Under the pieces are notes generated by a model, which did no database searches, was not told the DNA's origin, and saw nothing but the letters and a program-made list of their open reading frames with translations. 42,322 bases of DNA from Myxococcales bacterium (GTDB lineage: Bacteria; UBA10199; 2-02-FULL-44-16; JAAZCA01). Of the stretch, positions 1 through 7,244 are shown one piece after another. A program made the position numbers and the translations under genes. The stretch lies in the NCBI GenBank assembly GCA_012513515.1, contig JAAZCA010000020.1:1-42322 (forward strand). The letters run 5' to 3'. Position 1 is the first letter of the stretch; every line of letters starts with the position of its first letter.

Positions 1-65
1 ACAGGACTCGAACCTGTGACCCCCTGCGTGTAAAGCAGGTGCTCTACCAGCTGAGCTAAGCGCCC
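1..65 (-). tRNA. tRNA-Val (UAC), 3' end cut by the window edge
   Basis: On the minus strand the 5' acceptor arm GGGCGCT is followed by TA, a D arm with GCTC/GAGC, an anticodon stem CCTGC/GCAGG enclosing the loop TTTACAC (anticodon UAC, valine), a five-base variable loop and a T arm ACAGG-TTCGAGT-CCTGT. The 3' acceptor strand lies before base 1, so whether CCA is encoded cannot be seen. It is downstream of, and on the same strand as, the surface-protein genes that end at 156. Confidence 0.93.
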
Positions 66-155
66 CCTTGAAGGGGCGCAATCTGCCAAGAACTCCGGTG
101 AATATCAAGGGAAAATGGGACCGTTCGGTCTATGATTTCATCACACCTTCAGCAG

Positions 156-443
156 TCAATCGCCCCTGTGAATGGAATTATCGATATCGTCGCCTGGAGG
201 CTCGCTGCCAAAGATGTCCTGCTCGTCGCGATTTTCCTTATTTTTCTCCTGGGATCCCCTCCTCAGCACCGATATTTCAACCACCGCAGGAGACTCATCA
301 TCGGCATCATATGCAGGGGCACGACTGAAGCCGCCGCGAGCCTGAAGGGGATCATCTCCTTTATCGGCGACCGAAGCATAAAGCGAAACGGAAGGAAAAA
401 TCACAAACGGAGCAACTGCCAAAAATAAAATTTTAAAGCGCAT
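156..443 (-). CDS. Small exported protein of unknown function
   Basis: A 95-residue protein with an N-terminal signal peptide (positively charged start, hydrophobic core about residues 4-21, likely cleavage after the YAS region). The rest is charged and acidic, with no cysteine and no domain I recognise. A strong ribosome binding site (AAGGAGG, about 6 bases before the ATG) supports a real gene despite its size. It is the last gene of the minus-strand run of exported proteins starting at 7,015. It could be a small periplasmic accessory factor, but nothing in the sequence shows its function. Confidence 0.6.
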   Translation of the reverse strand: MRFKILFLAVAPFVIFPSVSLYASVADKGDDPLQARGGFSRAPAYDADDESPAVVEISVLRRGSQEKNKENRDEQDIFGSEPPGDDIDNSIHRGD

Positions 444-498
444 TACAATCCTCCTTTATTCTAAAGTTTTTCATTTGGATAGAGAGCGGCCACCAACC

Positions 499-1764
499 TC
501 AATTTATCTTCATGCAGATGGCGTGGGCGTAAAGCCGTTGAACACTATCTATATTCTGAGCTGCGTGGGCATAACATGTCTCCGATAACAGGTCTACACC
601 CATATATTCGCAAAGAACGTCTCCCCAGCATACGTGGTTATAATACCCAGAACATCCGATCAGAATTTCATCTGACTGACAGGAGGATTCCGCCGTACAC
701 CACCATACCCCATTGTCGAGCCAACAATGATCATCACGGCCAGAATCTTCCTGATTTGAAAAAGTTACAAATTTCTTCCTTTTAAACACTGAAATCCCTC
801 CGTCTTCATTTATGTATCTGTAGTCGGCATATCTTTTCGAAACAGCGTCATCCAACGACAAAGCAGCTGCGAGATTCGTAATTCTGTTGTCATCCATATT
901 GAGAGTTCCGCTCATAGAATCCCCGCTTTTGATGAGCCTTTTTGAAACATCCTTTTTCCTCTGTGAAATCTCTTCTTTTAAGGAGAACTGAAAGGCCGAA
1001 TCCGCGGCCGACCTTGCAGCTACCTCAGATGAAAGCGCCGCGCCGAGAGCTGAAACCTCACCAGTGCGGACTGATTCCTCTCTCGAAATTCTCTCATCGC
1101 GCGCCTTTACGGCGAGATCGATATCCTCGAGAGCCCCCTGCAGATTGGAAGAGCTGGAATACGAAAGCCCGCGCTTCACACCTATATTCGAGGCCGCTTC
1201 TGGGAAAGCATATGCACTAACGAGCTCATCCTTAAAAAGTATCTCACGATTCCCAATCCTGCCCGTTTCCAGATCGGCTATGAGGGAATCGCTCAAGTCT
1301 TTCATCGTTATCGAGCCATCTGATATCTCGGCGCTCCCGATGCTTTCTGGCTCAACTGAATAAGCGGTACCTGCGACGCCGGCGAATGGAACCGTTGCGA
1401 TTTCCATACGCCCGAGCGGAGCATATCCGCCGACCTCAACATCAAGGTAGAGAGGTGAAGATCCCGACATCATCTCGAATGGAATCCCTCCGGCCCTCCC
1501 GCCATCTGGAGACTCGCCATTTCCAACAATAGCGCTAAGCAGCCCCCTAACTATATCCACCTGCTGTGTTTCTTCGTAGATGACATTTCCATCCACATCC
1601 ACGATCCTGAACGATGCCTCCGCAGGTCCGTCTTCCACGGGGTTGCCACCTTCATCGAAAATACGCGACTGGAAGGCCATTATATCCGGAATCTCACCGG
1701 CCTCGGCAGCAGCGCCAAAAAAAACGACCGCGGCAATCAGAACCAAAACCATCTTCATGTTCAT
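499..1764 (-). CDS. Exported trimeric coiled-coil, tail-fibre-like surface protein
   Basis: The start is placed at the ATG at 1,764, 4 bases after AGGAGG; an upstream in-frame ATG at 1,812 would bury the signal peptide. The 421-residue product has a signal peptide (about 1-22), then a beta-rich region (about 23-180) with GNGESP and VPFAG segments as seen in exported repeat proteins of deltaproteobacteria. A predicted coiled coil (about 200-275) is followed by a GDSMSGTLNMDDNRITNLA segment at about 278-296. That segment is the typical phage tail-fibre/trimeric-adhesin motif joining a coiled stalk to its head. The C-terminal 100 residues are rich in Cys and Trp and probably form a disulfide-bonded head. 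It follows the Pal-like gene with a 12-base gap. Role inferred: surface fibre or adhesin; the ligand is unknown. Confidence 0.7.
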   Translation of the reverse strand: MNMKMVLVLIAAVVFFGAAAEAGEIPDIMAFQSRIFDEGGNPVEDGPAEASFRIVDVDGNVIYEETQQVDIVRGLLSAIVGNGESPDGGRAGGIPFEMMSGSSPLYLDVEVGGYAPLGRMEIATVPFAGVAGTAYSVEPESIGSAEISDGSITMKDLSDSLIADLETGRIGNREILFKDELVSAYAFPEAASNIGVKRGLSYSSSSNLQGALEDIDLAVKARDERISREESVRTGEVSALGAALSSEVAARSAADSAFQFSLKEEISQRKKDVSKRLIKSGDSMSGTLNMDDNRITNLAAALSLDDAVSKRYADYRYINEDGGISVFKRKKFVTFSNQEDSGRDDHCWLDNGVWWCTAESSCQSDEILIGCSGYYNHVCWGDVLCEYMGVDLLSETCYAHAAQNIDSVQRLYAHAICMKIN

Positions 1765-1775
1765 GTATCCTCCTG

Positions 1776-2204
1776 TCATCTGGAAAACTCGACGCGCCTG
1801 TTTTTTCTCCATGCCATTTCGCCCGAACCGGCATCGAGCGGCACGCTCTCTCCATACGAAATTATTCCCATCCTATCAGGATCGATCCCCAGCTTTATAA
1901 TTGCGGCCTTCACCTGGCGCGCCCTAAGATCACCCAGATGTAGATTGAACGCTTCACTTCCCCTACGGTCGCAGTGCCCCTCGATCAAAACGGTGATCGA
2001 CGGGTTCGATTCGAGGATCGACGCATTTGATTTCACGACCTCCATCTCCGGAGGTGAAATCTCATAACTCCCAACGCTGAAGTGGATTTTTTTGAACTCG
2101 CCAGCTTCTTTAAAATCGGGAACCAAATTGGAATTTTTGCGCGGAACTTTTGCGCAGCCGGCAAAAATGACAAAAAAACATGCGGCAATCGCTAATTTGC
2201 GCAT
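1776..2204 (-). CDS. Pal-like OmpA-domain lipoprotein
   Basis: A 142-residue lipoprotein with lipobox FAGC (lipidated Cys17) and an OmpA/MotB-type peptidoglycan-binding domain at about 40-142. The domain carries the signature ITVLIEGHCDRRGSEAFN and the conserved RARQVKAAI helix, followed by a YGE and a final RRVEF. Length and order match Pal (peptidoglycan-associated lipoprotein), which links the outer membrane to the wall. No tolB or other tol genes are nearby, so this may be a paralogue dedicated to the neighbouring surface genes. Its ATG lies inside the 3' end of the preceding gene (13-base overlap), with GGAG seven bases upstream, so translation is probably coupled. Confidence 0.85.
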   Translation of the reverse strand: MRKLAIAACFFVIFAGCAKVPRKNSNLVPDFKEAGEFKKIHFSVGSYEISPPEMEVVKSNASILESNPSITVLIEGHCDRRGSEAFNLHLGDLRARQVKAAIIKLGIDPDRMGIISYGESVPLDAGSGEMAWRKNRRVEFSR

Positions 2205-2602
2205 TCCTCTTCTCCGATCTGATCATCCATTGTGTGTAAGGAGCTGTACCTCTCCAGGCTGCCGCTTATATCCTTGTAAGTCTTTATTAGTTGCTCGCAC
2301 ATGTTCGAGTTCACAAAGCGTGAATTCAGATCCCTGCAGTAAGAAAGTATTACCGCGACCTCCCTGCACATCTTGGCGGCAAAGACCAGAAGCTCGGGTT
2401 CGAGCTGATCGCGCGTATTTTTCTCTGGATAGGATGCGATCATGCAAGGAATCTTCTTGACCATGTTCATGAGCCTGAGCTTCGTTTCATCCTCGTCGGC
2501 CAAAAACGGGACTACGAACTTGAGCACCATTATCGAGGCCTCATAGCTATTTCCCATCATCTCGTTGACACAAAATTCAGGAAATTTTTCTTCGATTATC
2601 AT
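2192..2602 (-). CDS. Small helical protein, possibly of the 23S rRNA-IVS four-helix-bundle type
   Basis: A 136-residue protein with no signal peptide, predicted almost entirely alpha-helical. The pattern resembles the four-helix bundle (23S rRNA intervening-sequence protein) family: an early helix after a short lead, a PxxI-ASYPEKN turn near the middle, and two long C-terminal helices. The similarity is weak and by eye only. The ribosome binding site is strong (GGGAGG, 8 bases before the ATG). It lies between a lipoprotein gene and the Pal-like gene, overlapping the latter by 13 bases, yet it looks cytoplasmic. Four cysteines are scattered in it. Its function in the operon is unknown. Confidence 0.6.
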   Translation of the reverse strand: MIIEEKFPEFCVNEMMGNSYEASIMVLKFVVPFLADEDETKLRLMNMVKKIPCMIASYPEKNTRDQLEPELLVFAAKMCREVAVILSYCRDLNSRFVNSNMCEQLIKTYKDISGSLERYSSLHTMDDQIGEEECAN

Positions 2603-2619
2603 CTCAAAATCCTCCCTGT

Positions 2620-4980
2620 TTATTTTTCTATGGCGCCAGAGTCATATCCGGCCCCGGAAGGGCGTGGCGACGAGTGCATGTCGTCATTGATTGATGAAAG
2701 GCCAGTTTGAGCCAGGTCGATTCCAGAATCTATCGCACTGGAGAGGGGTGAAAAATCGGAAGCAACCAGCGAGGATTCCAATTCGCCGTCGAAAATCGTG
2801 TTGCCGAAGACATCCGCTCCGAAGAAGTCGAAATCCGAAACGGAGTAGAAAAGCCCATCGCAGCCGATTACCTCAGAAAATGAGGAAACGGAAAAATCGG
2901 CGATGATATTGCCGGCAACGGTTCCACCGCTGGGCGCGCCTGAGCATATGAGTGGATATCTATCGGGAGCAGAACCAGCTGTTATGATGTTATTTACAAT
3001 CAAGATATCTTCGCCTCTGGATACAAGGGCCTTGGCAAATCCGGAATCGGGATTCGAACCATGTGCCAAAATGGTATTATGAACTATGGATGATTTATCG
3101 GATGAGGAGTCTATCCCGCAGGCAAACCTCGCATTCCTCGATTGAATTACGTTGTTTTCAACGACAAGATTTTCGCCTTCAGATTTTATAGCACAACCAC
3201 CGGAGCCGGGTGCATCTATGCCTCCTGCGGCGATGATTGATTTTGAAATTCTCAAATCACCTCCTGATGAAAAAATCGTAAAATCGTCGGGAGAGGAAAG
3301 GTTTCCTGAGATGCTGGACCTGTCTATTGTAGCAGAGCCCCCGCTAACGAGTATCGTCGATGACGCTTTCGAAGGATCGACGACGCTCGAGGCATTTTCA
3401 AAATGAAATCCTCCGAGCCAGGCATCGCTGGCAGATATGGCTATTGTCACCGGCAGATCCTTACGGGAGATCACAGTCCTGTATTTTGATTCCAAGCTTC
3501 TGAAATCGCGCGATGAAAAAGCCTCCGCTTCATCGCTCAGAAACCCACCATGAAGCGAAACACCATCTGGAAAGATGAGACGCGATGCATCGTATATGCC
3601 GGCAGCTACATACACAGGCACCTCCTTGCCGGCAGCGGCTGCGAGGGCGCGACCTATGCTGGCAAAGGGCCTTCGCCTGTCTCCGGCGTTTGAATCGCTC
3701 CCGCGCGCAACATCGACGAATATGCCGCTATCATCCGAAAAGACTTTGGGATCGCCGTCATCTAGGTCGCACTCTATCGCCACGCCGTCGGCATCTGCAT
3801 CGGTATCAAGCTGCGCTGGATTTTTCTTGAAAGGACAATTGTCAATCGCGTTCGGAATGCCGTCGGCATCTATATCATCATCGCATTTATCGCCGATTCC
3901 ATCCCCATCGGTATCGTCCTGAAAAGTATTAGCAACGCGCGGACAATTGTCATGATCATTGAATATGGAATCTCCATCCATGTCAGAGTCACAAAGATCT
4001 CCAACGCCGTCGCCATCGGTATCCAACTGATCTTCATTTACTACGAGAGGACAATTGTCTCTTTTATCCCCTATTCCATCCCCATCGGTATCTGATTTTA
4101 AGGGATCACTCCCCATCTTGTGCTCGAGCCCGTCCCCAAGGCCATCGCCATCCGTGTCGGGATTCAAGTGATCGCTGCCGATTCTCTTTTCTACATCATC
4201 GGGCAACCCGTCTCCATCGGCATCATCATCGCACGCATCCCCTCTGCCATCGCCATCGGTATCCCTCTGATCGGCATTGCCAACGAGAGGACAGTTATCC
4301 TCTCCGTCTCCAACCCCATCACCATCGCTGTCGAAAAGATGTGGGTCGGTTCCAAAGACCAACTCATCATCATTTGAAATGCCGTCTCCATCAATGTCGC
4401 CATCTTCGTTGTCGCCGATTCCATCGCCATCGGTATCCATCCATTCAGTAGCGATCGACGGAAACATATCATCGCCATCGAGCCTGCCATCCCCATCGCT
4501 GTCGGAAAGCATCGGATCTACCCCGACGATGATCTCCATGATATTTGCCAGCCCATCGGCATCATCGTCCATCATGCAGTCGTACTCTTCTGGACGCGCA
4601 CCCAAAACATCCTTTGAAGAGAACCGAACCGAAACAGAACAAAGTACCAGTTCGTAATCATCTTCGCCGGAGTGCAAAAATTTTGAAGAGTGAAGCATGA
4701 AATCCACCCTGAAAAATGACTCCCTCCCTTCAGCTCCGGGCAGGGGATCCAAATCAAATTTCCACGTCTTTCCTTCGACAACCCCGCGCGAGGGAGCTGA
4801 AAGCACTGCCCTTTCCGAAGATTCCAGGTATCCCCTAGCTGTCAGTTTGTCGGCAAAAGCGGAGAGCTCCGCTGGATACTCTGCCATGAAAGAAACAGGA
4901 TTTTCACCCCCGCCGCCAGAGCATGAAAAAAGCACCAGCGTAGCAATTGCAATAAAAAGAACCGCAGCAAAACTCTTCAT
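2620..4980 (-). CDS. Large lipoprotein with thrombospondin type-3 repeats and a C-terminal beta-helix
   Basis: A 786-residue lipoprotein with lipobox LFSC (Cys20) followed by a Gly-rich linker. Residues about 135-405 hold a long series of DxDGDG calcium-binding motifs of the thrombospondin type-3/OmpA linker class, including the Cys-paired subtype with DNCP and GDxCD blocks. From about residue 410 a DUF1565-like start (VDVARGSDSNAGD, then RPFASIGRAL) opens a right-handed parallel beta-helix running to the C-terminus, with repeated Asn/Ile ladder motifs. It is probably exposed on the outer surface and stabilised by calcium. The ATG overlaps the previous stop as ATGA, with GGAGG seven bases before it, so it is translationally coupled. 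No catalytic residues are recognisable, so a structural or carbohydrate-binding role is as likely as an enzyme. Confidence 0.82.
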   Translation of the reverse strand: MKSFAAVLFIAIATLVLFSCSGGGGENPVSFMAEYPAELSAFADKLTARGYLESSERAVLSAPSRGVVEGKTWKFDLDPLPGAEGRESFFRVDFMLHSSKFLHSGEDDYELVLCSVSVRFSSKDVLGARPEEYDCMMDDDADGLANIMEIIVGVDPMLSDSDGDGRLDGDDMFPSIATEWMDTDGDGIGDNEDGDIDGDGISNDDELVFGTDPHLFDSDGDGVGDGEDNCPLVGNADQRDTDGDGRGDACDDDADGDGLPDDVEKRIGSDHLNPDTDGDGLGDGLEHKMGSDPLKSDTDGDGIGDKRDNCPLVVNEDQLDTDGDGVGDLCDSDMDGDSIFNDHDNCPRVANTFQDDTDGDGIGDKCDDDIDADGIPNAIDNCPFKKNPAQLDTDADADGVAIECDLDDGDPKVFSDDSGIFVDVARGSDSNAGDRRRPFASIGRALAAAAGKEVPVYVAAGIYDASRLIFPDGVSLHGGFLSDEAEAFSSRDFRSLESKYRTVISRKDLPVTIAISASDAWLGGFHFENASSVVDPSKASSTILVSGGSATIDRSSISGNLSSPDDFTIFSSGGDLRISKSIIAAGGIDAPGSGGCAIKSEGENLVVENNVIQSRNARFACGIDSSSDKSSIVHNTILAHGSNPDSGFAKALVSRGEDILIVNNIITAGSAPDRYPLICSGAPSGGTVAGNIIADFSVSSFSEVIGCDGLFYSVSDFDFFGADVFGNTIFDGELESSLVASDFSPLSSAIDSGIDLAQTGLSSINDDMHSSPRPSGAGYDSGAIEK

Positions 4981-5759
4981 CTAAAAACCTCCATTCTGGA
5001 ATTTCCATCGAAAGGTATTATCGAGGCCGACACATTGGGAGTTGAGGCCGTAAGCCCGACAAGAGGGGCGGGCATCAATCCTCGCCCATCCACGATCCTG
5101 ATTTCAACTGAGGAATCCAGGCCGGAGATGTCGTCAATGGCGGAAAACCGGTATCTTCCTGGCTCCATGACCGGAGGAGAAACTGCAAACCTCCAGCTGA
5201 CCTTATCAGCCTGAAAAAGATCATCGGCAGTGGGCTCATCGGATATCGAAAACTCGCCTGCGTTTTGATCATCGATCCGTTGCGCTACAACTCTGACAAA
5301 GCTGGAAGGGTCTGCGAGAAGCTTCATCATGAACCTGGTGTTTTCAACAGTACCGCCATCGGCGAGATTCACGAAGATCGGATGATATTTCATTTCAACT
5401 TCGACATCGGTTTGGCCATCTCCCACAACCACACCATGTGCAACACCGCTTTTTATTTTGATGCCTCTGGCATTTACAGCTTCAACGGCAACGGTGCGAT
5501 CGTCGCCTGTAGGAACTTCGTCGATACTCCCTTCCGAGGCATCCCCGTCGAACTTTGCAGTTATGCCACCCTCGATTCCATCACCGTTAATGGTCACGAC
5601 ATATTCATTGGGAAGATAGTCCACGAGCTCCACTTCCGATGGTTCGTGATCCACGATCTTGATCCCGACGGATCCTCCCCCAGAATAATCATTGCCCCCG
5701 CCAGCTCCACAGGAAGCAAAAAACATGACCATAAAAATATATGAGATGCCTCGTTTCAT
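4977..5759 (-). CDS. Lipoprotein with Ig-like beta domains
   Basis: A 260-residue lipoprotein with lipobox FASC (Cys17) followed by a Gly/Ser spacer. The body is beta-strand-rich with almost no further cysteine, resembling two tandem Ig-like modules (about 30-125 and 126-225); the similarity is of pattern only. The motif TVNGDGIEGG resembles bacterial surface Ig/IPT repeats. Both ends overlap neighbours as ATGA (upstream PEGA gene and downstream repeat lipoprotein), so the three are almost certainly one transcript. Probably an accessory surface or periplasmic protein; no function can be assigned. Confidence 0.65.
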   Translation of the reverse strand: MKRGISYIFMVMFFASCGAGGGNDYSGGGSVGIKIVDHEPSEVELVDYLPNEYVVTINGDGIEGGITAKFDGDASEGSIDEVPTGDDRTVAVEAVNARGIKIKSGVAHGVVVGDGQTDVEVEMKYHPIFVNLADGGTVENTRFMMKLLADPSSFVRVVAQRIDDQNAGEFSISDEPTADDLFQADKVSWRFAVSPPVMEPGRYRFSAIDDISGLDSSVEIRIVDGRGLMPAPLVGLTASTPNVSASIIPFDGNSRMEVFR

Positions 5760-7015
5760 CTAAACCTCACATTCACCCGTCCACTGCCGTCCCCGCTACT
5801 GCCCATGGATGCGGCAATTCCGCCAGCCACGGCACCAGCGATGACGAGCCCAGCGGCTCCCCAGAACCATGGGGTTAAATAAAATTTCTTCTTTCTATTG
5901 ATGAGTATCATCGGATCGCCACGTCCCTTGGGATCGGTTACCTTCGATGGATCGGCAAGAGGATCCTCGCGAAGCTGTGCAGATATTTCTTTGGCAAGTC
6001 TTGCGAGCGAATCGAATTTCGCGTCATCCTCACCCATGGACTTTAGCATTATAGGACGATGACTGCTTCCGAGCCTAGAATCGAACATTCTGGCATAAAG
6101 CGCACGGTTCTTTGCACCTCCCGAACCTCTGAGGATTATCACCTTGTCCGATTTGGACTCCCTTGCAAGGTCGCGCGCCAGTTCAAATTCATCAACCTCG
6201 CTCTGCGGCAACGGCCCGCCCCCCTTCGCCCACTTGAGTTTCGCTTTCACTTCGACACTTGCACCATTTATGAGATTTACTTCCTTTACCACCGGATCGT
6301 ATCTGGCCCCCCTTAGCTCCAGAAAATATTTTCCATCCGGAAGCGGAGATATTCTCATCGGAGTCTGGCCATGGAGCACGCCGTTTACATAAATATCGAC
6401 AGCTGGCGGTTTTGAATCCACCTCTATCGAACCGCTGCCTGAAACGAAACTTGTCCGAACATCTTCAAAGAGTGCTATCATGCTCGGAGGATACCCCTCC
6501 TCGGAAAGCTGAAGCAGCGGATTTATCCTCAAAGCATCTTCGATCGATTTTCGTGCCTCGGCCATCTTACCACGCGCCTTTTCTATGACCGCCTTCGATA
6601 TCTTCGCATCGAGAAGGATATCCCCAAAGCGCAAAATCCCATCATCCCTCTCATGTATGAATTTTTCGGCCTGCATAAGCCCAGCTATTGCATCCGCATA
6701 CCTGAATTCAAAATAGTCCTCTTTCGCACGCACCAGCATCCGGGTGGGTTCCGAAGATCGGCTCACCTTTCCCGCATCATGATATTTAGCGAGATCCAGG
6801 GCTTTGGCGGGCTCAACCACCTTGTACCCCCAAGACGAGAGAATCTCTGAAAAATCCTCTGCAACCTCCCCGATGAAGGGATCGGAATAGGCATCTTCGC
6901 CCGCATAGACAAGGACTCTGGATACGGAGGAAGCTGCATAAAGCACTCTGAAATCCACCGCTAAGATCAGCAGCATCACAATCGATATGATTTTTTGTCC
7001 GGCTGAAAAATTCAT
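5756..7015 (-). CDS. Exported TPR/PEGA-domain protein with a C-terminal membrane anchor
   Basis: The start is placed at the ATG at 7,015, seven bases after GGAG and directly before a good signal peptide (about 1-28); the open frame continues upstream to 7,150 without such support. The 419-residue product has an N-terminal region (about 30-85) and TPR-like helices (about 90-185). A PEGA domain follows (about 196-261, with the VDIYVNG and GKYFLELRG strands typical of the family), and one hydrophobic helix lies near the C-terminus (about 387-409, FWGAAGLVIAGAVAGGIAA). This layout is common among deltaproteobacterial envelope proteins, where PEGA modules are thought to bind cell-wall or surface components. 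It is the first gene of the run that ends at 156, so the operon promoter should lie in 7,016-7,244. Confidence 0.78.
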   Translation of the reverse strand: MNFSAGQKIISIVMLLILAVDFRVLYAASSVSRVLVYAGEDAYSDPFIGEVAEDFSEILSSWGYKVVEPAKALDLAKYHDAGKVSRSSEPTRMLVRAKEDYFEFRYADAIAGLMQAEKFIHERDDGILRFGDILLDAKISKAVIEKARGKMAEARKSIEDALRINPLLQLSEEGYPPSMIALFEDVRTSFVSGSGSIEVDSKPPAVDIYVNGVLHGQTPMRISPLPDGKYFLELRGARYDPVVKEVNLINGASVEVKAKLKWAKGGGPLPQSEVDEFELARDLARESKSDKVIILRGSGGAKNRALYARMFDSRLGSSHRPIMLKSMGEDDAKFDSLARLAKEISAQLREDPLADPSKVTDPKGRGDPMILINRKKKFYLTPWFWGAAGLVIAGAVAGGIAASMGSSGDGSGRVNVRFR

Positions 7016-7244
7016 GCCCGCGCTCCAAGCAATGGACGTACCAAAAAAGCCAGATCCTCCTAAAAAATCGTGAAGCCCATGAAATTCCGACTTAAAAATT
7101 TTCTGCACGACGTCGGGGGGGAGCGCATCTTGTGAAGGGAGATGGAACAAATGCCGAACAGTTGTGCATCTGTCCGAACGTCATTTCCGAAATCAACTAC
7201 CCCTGCATCTCCACACAAATTGCTTGAATTAATCGCTCCCATGA

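Noticed and set aside
60-79. Inverted repeat GCGCCCC/GGGGCGC touching the tRNA-Val 5' end
   Set aside because: The left arm is the tRNA acceptor itself, there is no U-tract, and it is more likely chance complementarity than a terminator.
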